From contig CABXIU010000001.1 of the NCBI GenBank assembly GCA_902512305.1, forward strand, positions 124,001-188,000: a stretch of 64,000 nt of DNA, given 5' to 3'. Of this stretch, positions 56,402-63,962 are shown one piece after another. Numbering within the stretch: the stretch's first letter is position 1; every line of letters begins with the position of its first letter. The notes under the pieces were generated by a model. That model was given only the letters and a program-made list of their open reading frames with translations, did not search any database and was not told the DNA's origin. Made by a program: the position numbers and the translations under genes. This stretch comes from an uncultured Gammaproteobacteria bacterium. GTDB lineage: Bacteria; Pseudomonadota; Gammaproteobacteria; PS1; Pseudothioglobaceae.

Positions 56402-57217
56402 ATGTTATTCGCAAGCCAAATTTCTTCATTTCATAAAGATGGATACCTAGTCGTTGAAGACTTCCTTAATAATAATCAACGAGAACTTCTAATGAATCGC
56501 GCTAAGGACTTAATCGAAGATTTTGATCCATCTAGAACTCAGTCTATTTTTACGACTAATGAACAAGAGAGAGCGAGTGATGAGTATTTTTTAAAGTCTG
56601 GTGATCAAATTAGATTTTTCTTTGAAGAAAAGGCAATTGATAGTAGCGGTAATTTTACGGTCCCAAAACAACAATCAATCAACAAAATAGGTCATGCCCA
56701 ACACGCACTAGACCCAATCTATAAAAAAGTTATTAATACTCTAGATATTCCTGAAATGGGTCAGCAGCTCGGTATTCTAAAGCCTCGAAAACTTCAATCA
56801 ATGCACATATTCAAGCAGCCCAATATTGGAGGTGAAGTTGGACTTCATCAAGACTCGACATTCTTATACACATCGCCGATGAGCTGTATTGGCTTTTGGA
56901 TTGCTCTTGAGGATGCTAATATTGAAAATGGTTGTCTTCAGGCTATGACAGGAGGTCATACAATACCTTTAAAAAAGCGTTTTAAATTATCTAATACAGG
57001 CGGCACAGAATTTGAAATATTAGATGAAACTCCTTGGCCAGATACTCAGCTTGATCTTTTAGAGGTTAAGGCAGGCACTCTTGTAATCCTTCACGGACAA
57101 CTCCCTCACTACAGTGCTGAAAACACTTCTAACAAATCTAGACAAGCTTTTAGCATTCATCTAATTGATGACAATTGTCATTATGCTAAAGATAATTGGC
57201 TACAATCTGATTTATGA
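56402..57217 (+). CDS. PhyH-family Fe(II)/2-oxoglutarate dioxygenase (PHYHD1-like)
   Basis: 271 residues filling a phytanoyl-CoA dioxygenase-like domain. Fe ligands are His149 and Asp151 (LHQDSTFLYT) and His236 (HYSAENTS); Arg247 would bind 2-oxoglutarate. The segment around residues 62-105 (KSGDQIRFFFEEKA, GNFTVP, SINKIGHAQHALDP) closely recalls, from memory, eukaryotic PHYHD1. The substrate is unknown. It overlaps the cupin gene by 4 nt (ATGA), so it belongs to the amino-acid operon by context. Confidence 0.85.
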   Translation: MLFASQISSFHKDGYLVVEDFLNNNQRELLMNRAKDLIEDFDPSRTQSIFTTNEQERASDEYFLKSGDQIRFFFEEKAIDSSGNFTVPKQQSINKIGHAQHALDPIYKKVINTLDIPEMGQQLGILKPRKLQSMHIFKQPNIGGEVGLHQDSTFLYTSPMSCIGFWIALEDANIENGCLQAMTGGHTIPLKKRFKLSNTGGTEFEILDETPWPDTQLDLLEVKAGTLVILHGQLPHYSAENTSNKSRQAFSIHLIDDNCHYAKDNWLQSDL

Positions 57218-57567
57218 ACGACAGACAAGTAATAGACATTCATAACATAGAGTTTAAACCGTTTGACAGGTATGGTTCACCAGTCCCAAAAATGAGCTGG
57301 CATATCATTAGCTATGATCAAAATAACGGTCAAGGTAGCTACGTATTAAAAATGGAACCTGGAGCCCAAACAGTTCCTCATATGCATATGGGCTTTGAAG
57401 AGTTTTTAATGATTGAAGGCGAGTTAATTGACTCTGATGGGACTGTCTTCAAAAAAGGTGAATTCATCTCTTTTAAGCCTAACAGTCAGCACTCATCGTT
57501 TTCTGAAACCGGAGCATTGATTGTTGTTTTTCAAAGAGGGCTTAACGAGGCTATCAATCAAAATTAA
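57214..57567 (+). CDS. ChrR-type cupin
   Basis: 117-residue single cupin domain. The metal-binding set PHMHMGFEEFLMIEGELID and the second motif PNSQHSSFSETG place it near the ChrR-like cupin_7 group, but without the N-terminal anti-sigma region of ChrR. It may be a small dioxygenase or a metal-binding accessory of the neighbouring dioxygenase or AA_synth protein. Cotranscribed: 4-nt overlap upstream, 21 nt before the next gene. Confidence 0.8.
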   Translation: MNDRQVIDIHNIEFKPFDRYGSPVPKMSWHIISYDQNNGQGSYVLKMEPGAQTVPHMHMGFEEFLMIEGELIDSDGTVFKKGEFISFKPNSQHSSFSETGALIVVFQRGLNEAINQN

Positions 57568-57588
57568 CAACTACTTACTGAGAAAAAT

Positions 57589-58203
57589 ATGCCTGCAAAT
57601 ATAAGAAAAACTCTTCTTCACGTGGAAAATACACTCGTTGAAGGCAATAAAAAAGCAAAAAAACCTCTTGTTTTAATCGCTGCGGTTGCGGTTATTAAAA
57701 ACCCATGGGTTGATTTACAAGATTCAGAAAAATTCGTTGAAGACCTTAAACCAGGCATCTTGGATGTTGCCCCAGGCCTTGGAGAGCTTCTTACATCAAT
57801 GATTATTAAAGAAGCAGGTTCAGGTAAAAATGTGGAGGGTTATGGAAAGTCAGCTATTGTCGGATTAAAAGGTGAAATTGAACATGCATCAGGAATTATT
57901 CATACACTTCGCTTTGGTAACTTTTATCGCGAAGCAGTAAGCGCTAAATCTTATCTTTCTTTTTGTAATACTCGTGGTGGTGCTAATGCGCCAATTATGA
58001 TCCCTTTAATGGATAAGAATGACGCCGGTCGACGATCGCATTATCTAACTATTCAGCTCTCTGTTCCAGATGCACCAGCTGATGATGAGATAGTCGTTGC
58101 ACTAGGCGCTTCAATTGGAGGTAGACCACACCATAGGATTGGTGATCGATACCAGGATCTTAAAGATTTAGGTCACGATCTTGATAATCCTGCTAGTGTT
58201 TAA
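57589..58203 (+). CDS. AA_synth (DUF1185) family protein
   Basis: 204 residues matching the 'amino acid synthesis' family PF06684: ENTLVEGNKKAKKPLVLIAAVAVIKNPW, PGLGELLTSMII, the GEIEHASGIIHTLRFGNFYREA core and SYLSFCNTRGG, ending GGRPHHRIGDRY. The family name comes from an early annotation; structures are known but not the reaction. Its operon with dadA/alr fits a role in amino-acid breakdown. AGAAAAAT before the ATG gives weak ribosome-binding evidence. Confidence 0.85.
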   Translation: MPANIRKTLLHVENTLVEGNKKAKKPLVLIAAVAVIKNPWVDLQDSEKFVEDLKPGILDVAPGLGELLTSMIIKEAGSGKNVEGYGKSAIVGLKGEIEHASGIIHTLRFGNFYREAVSAKSYLSFCNTRGGANAPIMIPLMDKNDAGRRSHYLTIQLSVPDAPADDEIVVALGASIGGRPHHRIGDRYQDLKDLGHDLDNPASV

Positions 58204-58207
58204 TGGC

Positions 58208-59461
58208 TTAAGTGTCTGACTCTAATTGAGACTCTAAGGCTTCTTCAGCAATAACTTCCATTCCAACGACACTTGGTCTTTGTGTCATTACCTGGAAGTT
58301 TGCCTGATCCAATTCATCAACATCATCTTTAATAAACATCATAGAAAAAACGATGGCCGCTATCAATAAGTGGACAAGTATAAGATAAATTAGGAATCCA
58401 GAGCTCTCAAATAGATTAATAAAATAACTCATAGAGAACGGCCCTAGTGATGCAATAACACTATAAACCAATACAATTGTGCCACTGGCACTCACCATTT
58501 GACTCGGCTTTAAACGATCATTGGTCTGAGCGACGCCAAGTGAATACAAAGGCAATGTAAATGCACCTATCAGTCCATTTAATATCAAAAAGACAGCCTT
58601 TGAAAACTCAAAAACTAAAAGCAAAACACAAATACTACTGACTAAAATACAACACAGCAATATGACTTTACGACGGTCAATCTTATCTGATAACCATCCA
58701 AGAGGCCATTGAGAGGCTGCTCCAAAACCAATAAAGAGAGTCATAAATAAAGCAGTTTCTGAAACATTTAAGCCTGATTTAACAGCGTAAATGGTTCCAA
58801 TACCAAAAAAACCAGCTGACGCAAGACCAGAGACTCCAATAGTGGCCATTCCAGAGGGGGAAGCTTTCCATAATGCTTTAATCCCAAGTGATTCTTGAAT
58901 TTCAGAATCTGGTGCTTTAATTTCAGTTAATAGAATTGGAATTAAGGAAACTGAAAGTAGAATAGAGGCCAACAAGAATAAATGAAATCCTGAAGGATTA
59001 TCAATAGCAAAAAGCCCTTGACCAAGAGCAAGACCACCCCAAACAACTCCCATATGAATTGAAAAGATTTGACCTCTGTTTTCATTTGATGAAATTGAAT
59101 TTAGCCACCCTTCAACAATAATCATAATTCCTGCGATACAAAATCCTGATAAAAATCTTGCAACAAACCAGACCGGAGGCTCAATAAATAAGATTTGAAT
59201 TAGTATTGCCGTTGAAGCAATTGATGCATATGCAGCGTAAGTTCGGATTTGTCCAGTTTTTTTTATTTGGTTTGGTGAAATCAGGGAGCTTGCAAAAGCC
59301 CCTATAAAGTAACCTGACATAACGATTCCAGTGGTTAATACTGAAAATCCTTCATAGTCTGCTCTCCAGCTACTTAAAGTTCCTTGGAGCCCATTACCCA
59401 GACCAATAAATAGGATGCCTAAAAATAGTGGCCAAATTGTTCGCATAACAACTGTTAACAT
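58208..59461 (-). CDS. Major facilitator superfamily transporter, YcaD-like
   Basis: 417 residues with 12 predicted helices. The order WPLFLGILFIGLGNGLQGTL, SGYFIGAFASSLISP, GFCIAGIMIIVEGWLNSIS and GAASQWPLGWLSDKIDRR fits the YcaD branch of small-molecule MFS carriers. Substrate unknown. The charged C-terminal tail (~35 residues, DDVDELDQ...) is cytosolic. Convergent with the AA_synth gene (4 nt gap), divergent from the GIY-YIG gene. Confidence 0.85.
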   Translation of the reverse strand: MLTVVMRTIWPLFLGILFIGLGNGLQGTLSSWRADYEGFSVLTTGIVMSGYFIGAFASSLISPNQIKKTGQIRTYAAYASIASTAILIQILFIEPPVWFVARFLSGFCIAGIMIIVEGWLNSISSNENRGQIFSIHMGVVWGGLALGQGLFAIDNPSGFHLFLLASILLSVSLIPILLTEIKAPDSEIQESLGIKALWKASPSGMATIGVSGLASAGFFGIGTIYAVKSGLNVSETALFMTLFIGFGAASQWPLGWLSDKIDRRKVILLCCILVSSICVLLLVFEFSKAVFLILNGLIGAFTLPLYSLGVAQTNDRLKPSQMVSASGTIVLVYSVIASLGPFSMSYFINLFESSGFLIYLILVHLLIAAIVFSMMFIKDDVDELDQANFQVMTQRPSVVGMEVIAEEALESQLESDT

Positions 59462-59549
59462 GATCTCTTATTGAATGATAGATTTTGTAAAAAAAGCGAA
59501 TTATAGAGTAATTTAATATTGTATTTCATAAATATACAAAAAGTTTTTA

Positions 59550-59828
59550 ATGATTGATATTCCTAATAAAAATTGGGTCGTATATCTTCTTGAATGTGGT
59601 GATAAAACTATTTATTGCGGAATTACTAATAATCTAAACAATCGTCTCAAACAGCACAGAGGAGAAAAACCAGGAGGCGCGAAATACACTAGATCTAGAA
59701 TGCCTCTAAGACTGGCTTATTTTGAAGAAAAAGAGAATAGAAGTGAGGCACTTAAACGAGAATTGATCATAAAAAAAATGTCAAAAATTGCTAAGATTGA
59801 ACTGATTGAAAAATTTAATAAATATTAA
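59550..59828 (+). CDS. GIY-YIG nuclease superfamily protein, UPF0213/YhbQ type
   Basis: 92 residues, the whole single-domain UPF0213 length. WVVYLLECGDKTIYCGITNNLNNRLKQH carries the GIY-YIG-equivalent (VYLL/YCGIT) and catalytic Arg; KPGGAKYTRSRMPLRLAYFE and the EALKRELIIKK helix with the metal Glu follow. E. coli YhbQ is a DNA-cleaving/repair candidate. The last 4 nt overlap the convergent peroxiredoxin gene. Confidence 0.9.
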   Translation: MIDIPNKNWVVYLLECGDKTIYCGITNNLNNRLKQHRGEKPGGAKYTRSRMPLRLAYFEEKENRSEALKRELIIKKMSKIAKIELIEKFNKY

Positions 59829-60349
59829 TCTTGGAGCTGATTGAGATCATCTAAAACCATCTGAGAGTGAGTACTTGGTTTTACCGACAGATATATCTTA
59901 GCAATTTTTCCTTCTGGATCAATAACAAAGGTATTTCGTTTTGCAGTTTTAAAGCTAAGAAAGTTATTGAGTGAGTCATAAGATTTTGCGACTTTACCAC
60001 CTTCATCAGACAAAAGTGCGAATGGCAGGTTATGTTTTTCAGCAAATCGCTTATGAGATTCAACACTATCTAGGCTTACTCCAAAAACTGTTGATTTATT
60101 CGCAATAATTCTTTTTATAGCATCTCTAAAATCACAAGCTTGAGTCGTGCAGCCTGGTGTGTCATTCTTGGGATAAAAATATAAAATGACCCACCCTCCC
60201 TTATAGTCATTTAATTCATGAGAGATGTTGTTCTGATCACTGAGTATAAAATTTGGTGCCTCACTACCCACCTTTAAGGATGCATGAACTGTCAATGAGA
60301 GACATAGAAAAAGTAATGAAACAAATAATTGTTTAGTAAATCGTTGCAC
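59825..60349 (-). CDS. Exported peroxiredoxin, Bcp-like
   Basis: 174 residues. A signal peptide (MQRFTKQLFVSLLFLCLSLTVHA) precedes an AhpC-TSA/BCP domain. The peroxidatic Cys is in TPGCTTQACDFRD, with a second Cys five residues on, the resolving pair of atypical 2-Cys Bcp. Classical Bcp (~155) is cytosolic and lacks a signal, so this one probably protects the periplasm from peroxides. It starts 27 bp from a small possible gene. Confidence 0.9.
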   Translation of the reverse strand: MQRFTKQLFVSLLFLCLSLTVHASLKVGSEAPNFILSDQNNISHELNDYKGGWVILYFYPKNDTPGCTTQACDFRDAIKRIIANKSTVFGVSLDSVESHKRFAEKHNLPFALLSDEGGKVAKSYDSLNNFLSFKTAKRNTFVIDPEGKIAKIYLSVKPSTHSQMVLDDLNQLQD

Positions 60350-60375
60350 TTTAAAAAAAATCTATAACTGACTGA

Positions 60376-60540
60376 TTAGGTTTTTAAATATGAGTCTCTA
60401 CTTATTATATCTTGATTACTTCTCTTTGCAGATAAGTACCAATTTATAGCTCTTATAAGTTGTTTTTCGTTAATATTATTTCTTCTACAATATGAAATTG
60501 TTGATTTATTTAACGAATTTTTAGTCATTGATTTTTGCAT
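60376..60540 (-). CDS. Possible small protein, unrecognised
   Basis: A 54-residue basic product from the ATG at 60540, with a helical middle (STISYCRRNNINEKQLIRAINWYLSAK). A 16-codon upstream extension would run into the 60557 hairpin and is unlikely to be coding. No ribosome site, no family, composition close to background. Read through the 60376-60540 region with caution: it may not be a gene. Confidence 0.3.
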   Translation of the reverse strand: MQKSMTKNSLNKSTISYCRRNNINEKQLIRAINWYLSAKRSNQDIISRDSYLKT

Positions 60541-60556
60541 TTTTTTTTGTTTTAAA

Positions 60557-60595
60557 ACTTTAGTTGACTGGTAGGAGTCACCAGCCAACTAAAGT
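60557..60595. repeat. Strong 15-bp hairpin with 7-nt loop
   Basis: Arms ACTTTAGTTG-A-CTGGT and ACCAG-C-CAACTAAAGT pair with one A/C mismatch around loop AGGAGTC. On the minus strand it is followed by TTTT, so it could end a minus-strand transcript coming from 60814; on the plus strand it could be the first hairpin of a structured RNA. Confidence 0.7.
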
Positions 60596-60678
60596 GGTTA
60601 CCTCATGTGCCAAACGGAGAGAGAATGGCTTAGGTATCTAGAGATTCTTACAAATCACACATGTAGAAAAATCTAATT

Positions 60679-60814
60679 ATTGTTTTTAGCTATTAGAGAC
60701 ATACAAATGCTTATGTATAATCTATTCAGATGTATCGATTATTAGACGTTTGTTTAAACGGCAACTCAAAGGGGTAGTAGTTACCGGACAAGTCTCTAAT
60801 AAACTAAAAACAAT
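60679..60814. other. 136-bp element closed by a 21-bp inverted repeat (candidate ncRNA or MITE-like)
   Basis: Outer arms 60679-60700 and 60792-60814 pair over 11 + 10 bp with a 1x2 internal loop. Between them, on the plus strand, smaller stems can form: ACATA/TATGT (60700-60715), ATAATC/GATTAT (60717-60742), CGTTT/AAACG (60747-60760) and GGTA/TACC (60773-60785), i.e. a multibranched RNA. As DNA, the arms look like terminal inverted repeats, but no target-site duplication is clear. It does not match tmRNA, 6S, RNase P or SRP RNA signatures. Confidence 0.6.
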
Positions 60815-60866
60815 AGGTCCATAATAGGCCTCAAATTTCAAAGTTAAATGTTTTCTATATGGAGTT

Positions 60867-60888
60867 TTAATGAAGACTTAATGAAGAT
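60867..60888 (-). promoter_or_regulatory. cre-tag-like direct repeat upstream of the response regulator
   Basis: TTAATGAAGAC followed by TTAATGAAGAT, 11-bp period. Read on the minus strand this is TTCAT-N6-TTCAT, one base per half from the CreB consensus TTCAC-N6-TTCAC. It lies 62 bp before the start of the CreB-like gene, suggesting autoregulation. Confidence 0.5.
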
Positions 60889-60950
60889 TCTTTCTTTTAT
60901 TAAATTTTGATTTACAATGTCAATCGTCGTTAACAAAATAATATACAAAA

Positions 60951-61619
60951 ATGCAAACAATCTTAATAGTAGAAGACGATAAAACTATTGCAGAAAGTAT
61001 ATGCTTTATTCTCGAAAAAGATTCTTTTAATTGCAAGTGGTTCGATAATGGAGAAAGCGCTCTCAATTACCATAAGGATAATGAAGTTGATCTAATGCTT
61101 TTAGATGTTGGTTTGCCAGACATGAGCGGCTTTGATTTATTGAGGAAGGTTCGAGAAAAATCTAATATTCCTGTCATTATTATTTCTGCAAGGGACGATG
61201 AATCTGATCAAGTGCTCGGTTTAGAGGGCTTGGGCGCAAACGCTTATGTTACTAAACCCTTAAGCCCTAGACTAGTAGTTGCCCATGTTCGCGCTCAGCT
61301 TAGATCGGTTAAGCCAGAAGCTAAAAGTGGTGACTCAAAATTCAGTATCAATCATGCTATGCAGCGAGTTGTATTTATGAATAAAGAACTCACATTAACT
61401 CCTGCTGAATTTAAAATTCTCTCGCATCTTATCAAAAATCCAAACAGAGCTCATTCACGGGAGTATTTAATGAGTATTGTTTGGGATAGTAATCGTGGTT
61501 CAGACATTAAAACAATTAACACTCATATCAAATCAATTCGAAAACGCCTTCATGAGTTAGACGAAGATAATGAATATATAGAAACTCATAGAGGTATTGG
61601 GTACAGTCTGATTGAATGA
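60951..61619 (+). CDS. Response regulator, OmpR/PhoB family, CreB-like
   Basis: 222 residues: receiver domain with Asp52 (LLDVGLPDMSG), Ser79 and Lys102, and a C-terminal winged helix (~130-222, LTLTPAEFKILSHLIKNP to GIGYSLIE). It resembles CreB in both domains and its partner resembles CreC. CreBC in E. coli responds to carbon status; the signal here is unknown. Its stop overlaps the kinase start (ATGA). A cre-tag-like repeat is upstream. Confidence 0.88.
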   Translation: MQTILIVEDDKTIAESICFILEKDSFNCKWFDNGESALNYHKDNEVDLMLLDVGLPDMSGFDLLRKVREKSNIPVIIISARDDESDQVLGLEGLGANAYVTKPLSPRLVVAHVRAQLRSVKPEAKSGDSKFSINHAMQRVVFMNKELTLTPAEFKILSHLIKNPNRAHSREYLMSIVWDSNRGSDIKTINTHIKSIRKRLHELDEDNEYIETHRGIGYSLIE

Positions 61620-63076
61620 AGCGCTTTAAGCTTAATATTGGCACAAAACTATTTCTTCTTTACTTTATTGTGAGTTCAAGCCTTCTGTGGCTTTTTGCTC
61701 AAAGAACATCCTTTGAGTCTGCAAAATCAGTAATGGTTGAAGTCTCTAGTTTAATGAGCAGAGTCGCTTCTCAAAATAACAAAGATGGTGAAATCGACTT
61801 AGAAACATTTGAAAGTTTAATCGTCAACTACCTGCGATCCCAAAGAAGCACCATTGATAAAAATAGCCCACAAAAATTAGAAAATCTCGCAATCTATGTT
61901 ACCAACAAGGACGGTCTTCTAGTCCTTGACTCTAGAGGACTGACCCTTGGCACAGATATGCGCTTGAATAATGAGGTTGAGTCTGCCCTTAGTGGCGTCT
62001 CTGACACAACAAATTTCACCGAAGTGGATTCTACTACAAGTAAAAAATCAAGGGGCCCTATAGTGGAGTATTTCTTAAAGCCTAGATATCTAAACGCTTC
62101 CAATCCAATTTATGGAGACAATGGTGAAATATTAGGAGCGGTTGTTGTTGTTGCTCCATTGATTGATTTGTGGGACGGGAATTATTTTTATAGGTTTGTC
62201 TTTTATATTTTTGTGCTTTCTCTATTGTTTGGCTTTCTTGGAAGTTATCGGATATCAAGAAACATTAAAAGATTGCAAAAATATATTTCAAACCTGTTTA
62301 GTGGTGATGAAGTATTGATGCCCGATCTTAACAATCAATTTAACGAACTTGCAAAAACCATTAAAGAAGCTAGAGCCGATGTTGAACTCAAGGATGATGT
62401 CGAGCAGTATATTGATACTCTTGCACATGAATTAAGGACTCCAATTACTGGGATTCAACTAACCGCTGAAAATCTCTTAAGTCCAATGAGTGATAATCAA
62501 CGCAAACGATTTGTTGAAAATATTCTTGAATCGAACAAGCATATGGAACTATTAGTCAATAGACTATTAGAATTATCAAGAATTGAAAGGCGAGAAAACC
62601 TTAAAGATATTGAAACATTAAATATATTAGAAGTTATTAATAAAGTATTAGATGCCCCTAGTCGAGCAAAAACTATTCTTGAGAAAGACATTAAGATTGA
62701 TCTTCAAATTCTTTCAAGTATCTCTCTCAAAGCTGAAAAAATTCTTTTAGAGCAAGCAATAGGAAATGTTCTAAACAATGCGCTAGACTTTAGCCCTACC
62801 TCTGGAACAATTTCAATAAAAGCATCTCAGTCCAATGCTGCTATCTCTTTAATCATCTTGGATGATGGTCCAGGAATACCGCCTCAAGTTCTCAATAAGC
62901 TATTCACAAGATTCTTTTCTGTTGCGAGACCTGATACTGGCAATAGAGGTAACGGCCTGGGGCTAAGATTTGTTAGAAAAATAATGAAACTTCATGGTGG
63001 TGAAATCATTCTTCAAAACCGCTTTATACAACAAGGCGCAGAGGCTAAACTTAGATTTCCAATAAATCTCAAATAA
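61616..63076 (+). CDS. Sensor histidine kinase, CreC-like
   Basis: 486 residues. A short N-terminus, helix 1 (~11-28), periplasmic sensor (~30-190, dCache/CreC-like with IYVTNKDGLLVLDSRG), helix 2 (~192-210), HAMP (~212-262), HisKA with His271 (LAHELRTPITG) and HATPase (N box NVLNNALDFSP, G boxes LDDGPGIP and GNGLGL). The NxLDFSP box and FTRFFSVARP resemble E. coli CreC. It phosphorylates the adjacent regulator. Confidence 0.9.
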   Translation: MKRFKLNIGTKLFLLYFIVSSSLLWLFAQRTSFESAKSVMVEVSSLMSRVASQNNKDGEIDLETFESLIVNYLRSQRSTIDKNSPQKLENLAIYVTNKDGLLVLDSRGLTLGTDMRLNNEVESALSGVSDTTNFTEVDSTTSKKSRGPIVEYFLKPRYLNASNPIYGDNGEILGAVVVVAPLIDLWDGNYFYRFVFYIFVLSLLFGFLGSYRISRNIKRLQKYISNLFSGDEVLMPDLNNQFNELAKTIKEARADVELKDDVEQYIDTLAHELRTPITGIQLTAENLLSPMSDNQRKRFVENILESNKHMELLVNRLLELSRIERRENLKDIETLNILEVINKVLDAPSRAKTILEKDIKIDLQILSSISLKAEKILLEQAIGNVLNNALDFSPTSGTISIKASQSNAAISLIILDDGPGIPPQVLNKLFTRFFSVARPDTGNRGNGLGLRFVRKIMKLHGGEIILQNRFIQQGAEAKLRFPINLK

Positions 63077-63139
63077 CTAAAATTAATCAAACTATTAAAT
63101 CAAAAAAAAATAACCCGAAAAAATAGTATTTTCAAGTTC

Positions 63140-63167
63140 TAGACAAAAGATTTTAATATGGTATTAT
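63140..63167 (+). promoter_or_regulatory. Candidate promoter for etfBA
   Basis: TAGACA and TATTAT with a 16-bp spacer, ~34 nt before the etfB ATG. A GCGGG lies just after the -10. Confidence 0.45.
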
Positions 63168-63200
63168 TCGCGGGTTTTGTAATGAATTTTATAATCTGAC

Positions 63201-63962
63201 ATGAAAATAATTATCCCCGTTAAAAGAGTTCTTGACCCCTACACTCAGGCTAGAGTGAACAAACAAACCCAACAGGTTGATTTAACTAACGCCAAGATGG
63301 CAATGAACCCGTTTTGTGAAATTGCAGTTGAAGAGGCCTTAACTATTAAGGAAAGTGGCTCAGCCTCCGAAACCATAGCAGTGAGTATTGGCACAGATAA
63401 AACTGTAGATACGCTCAGAACTGCTTTGGCTATGGGTGTTGATCGAGCTATATTTATTAAAACTGATTCAGAGTTGGATCTTCAGCCCCTTCACGTTGCT
63501 AAAATTTTAGCTAATATAATCAAGCGTGAGGAAGCAGAGCTCGTCATTATGGGTAAACAAGCGGTTGACAATGATAACAATCAAACTGGACAAATGTTGT
63601 CAGGTTTGATTGATTATTCGCTTGGAACTTTTATTTCAAAATTTGACTTAAGTGCTGACGGAACTAGTGTTGAAGTTTGTCGTGAAATTGACTCAGGTAT
63701 TGAAACCAGGCAACTCGGCCTACCAGCAATTGTTACTGTTGATCTCAGACTGAATGAGCCAAGGTATGCTTCTCTGCCAAATATTATGAAAGCGAGATCC
63801 AAACCTATGGAGACAATTGAATTGTCAAGTCTTGGAATTGATACATCACCTCGAATCAAAATAGTTAGTGTTGAAGAGTCAGGCACTAAAGACAGAGCTT
63901 CTAAGCAGATCAGTTCTGCTGAGGAGTTATTTTCTGAATTAAATCAAATGGGAGTTCTTTAA
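63201..63962 (+). CDS. etfB: Electron transfer flavoprotein, beta subunit
   Basis: 253 residues (usual ~250). It carries electrons from acyl-CoA and other dehydrogenases toward ETF-ubiquinone oxidoreductase. The start MKIIIPVKRVLDPYTQARV, the AMP-binding region GKQAVDNDNNQTGQMLSGLI and the recognition loop LNEPRYASLPNIMKARSKP are typical. Its TAA stop shares bases with the ATG of etfA. Confidence 0.96.
   Translation: MKIIIPVKRVLDPYTQARVNKQTQQVDLTNAKMAMNPFCEIAVEEALTIKESGSASETIAVSIGTDKTVDTLRTALAMGVDRAIFIKTDSELDLQPLHVAKILANIIKREEAELVIMGKQAVDNDNNQTGQMLSGLIDYSLGTFISKFDLSADGTSVEVCREIDSGIETRQLGLPAIVTVDLRLNEPRYASLPNIMKARSKPMETIELSSLGIDTSPRIKIVSVEESGTKDRASKQISSAEELFSELNQMGVL

Larger units (their letters stand above)
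60541..60950. other. 410-bp intergenic region with structured elements, upstream of the two-component operon
   Basis: It holds a 15-bp hairpin (60557-60595), a less perfect hairpin (~60596-60645), the 136-bp element 60679-60814 and an 11-bp-period direct repeat (60867-60888). No open frame of note crosses it. Confidence 0.7.

Noticed and set aside
60541-60588. 16-codon extension of the small 60376 gene
   Set aside because: It overlaps the strong 60557 hairpin and has no ribosome site; the whole small gene is doubtful.
60541-60950. tmRNA, 6S RNA, RNase P RNA or SRP RNA in the structured gap
   Set aside because: No tag-peptide frame or GGTTTCGAC-like end (tmRNA), no extended hairpin with central bubble (6S), no P4 core motifs (RNase P), no GGAA-loop SRP signature.
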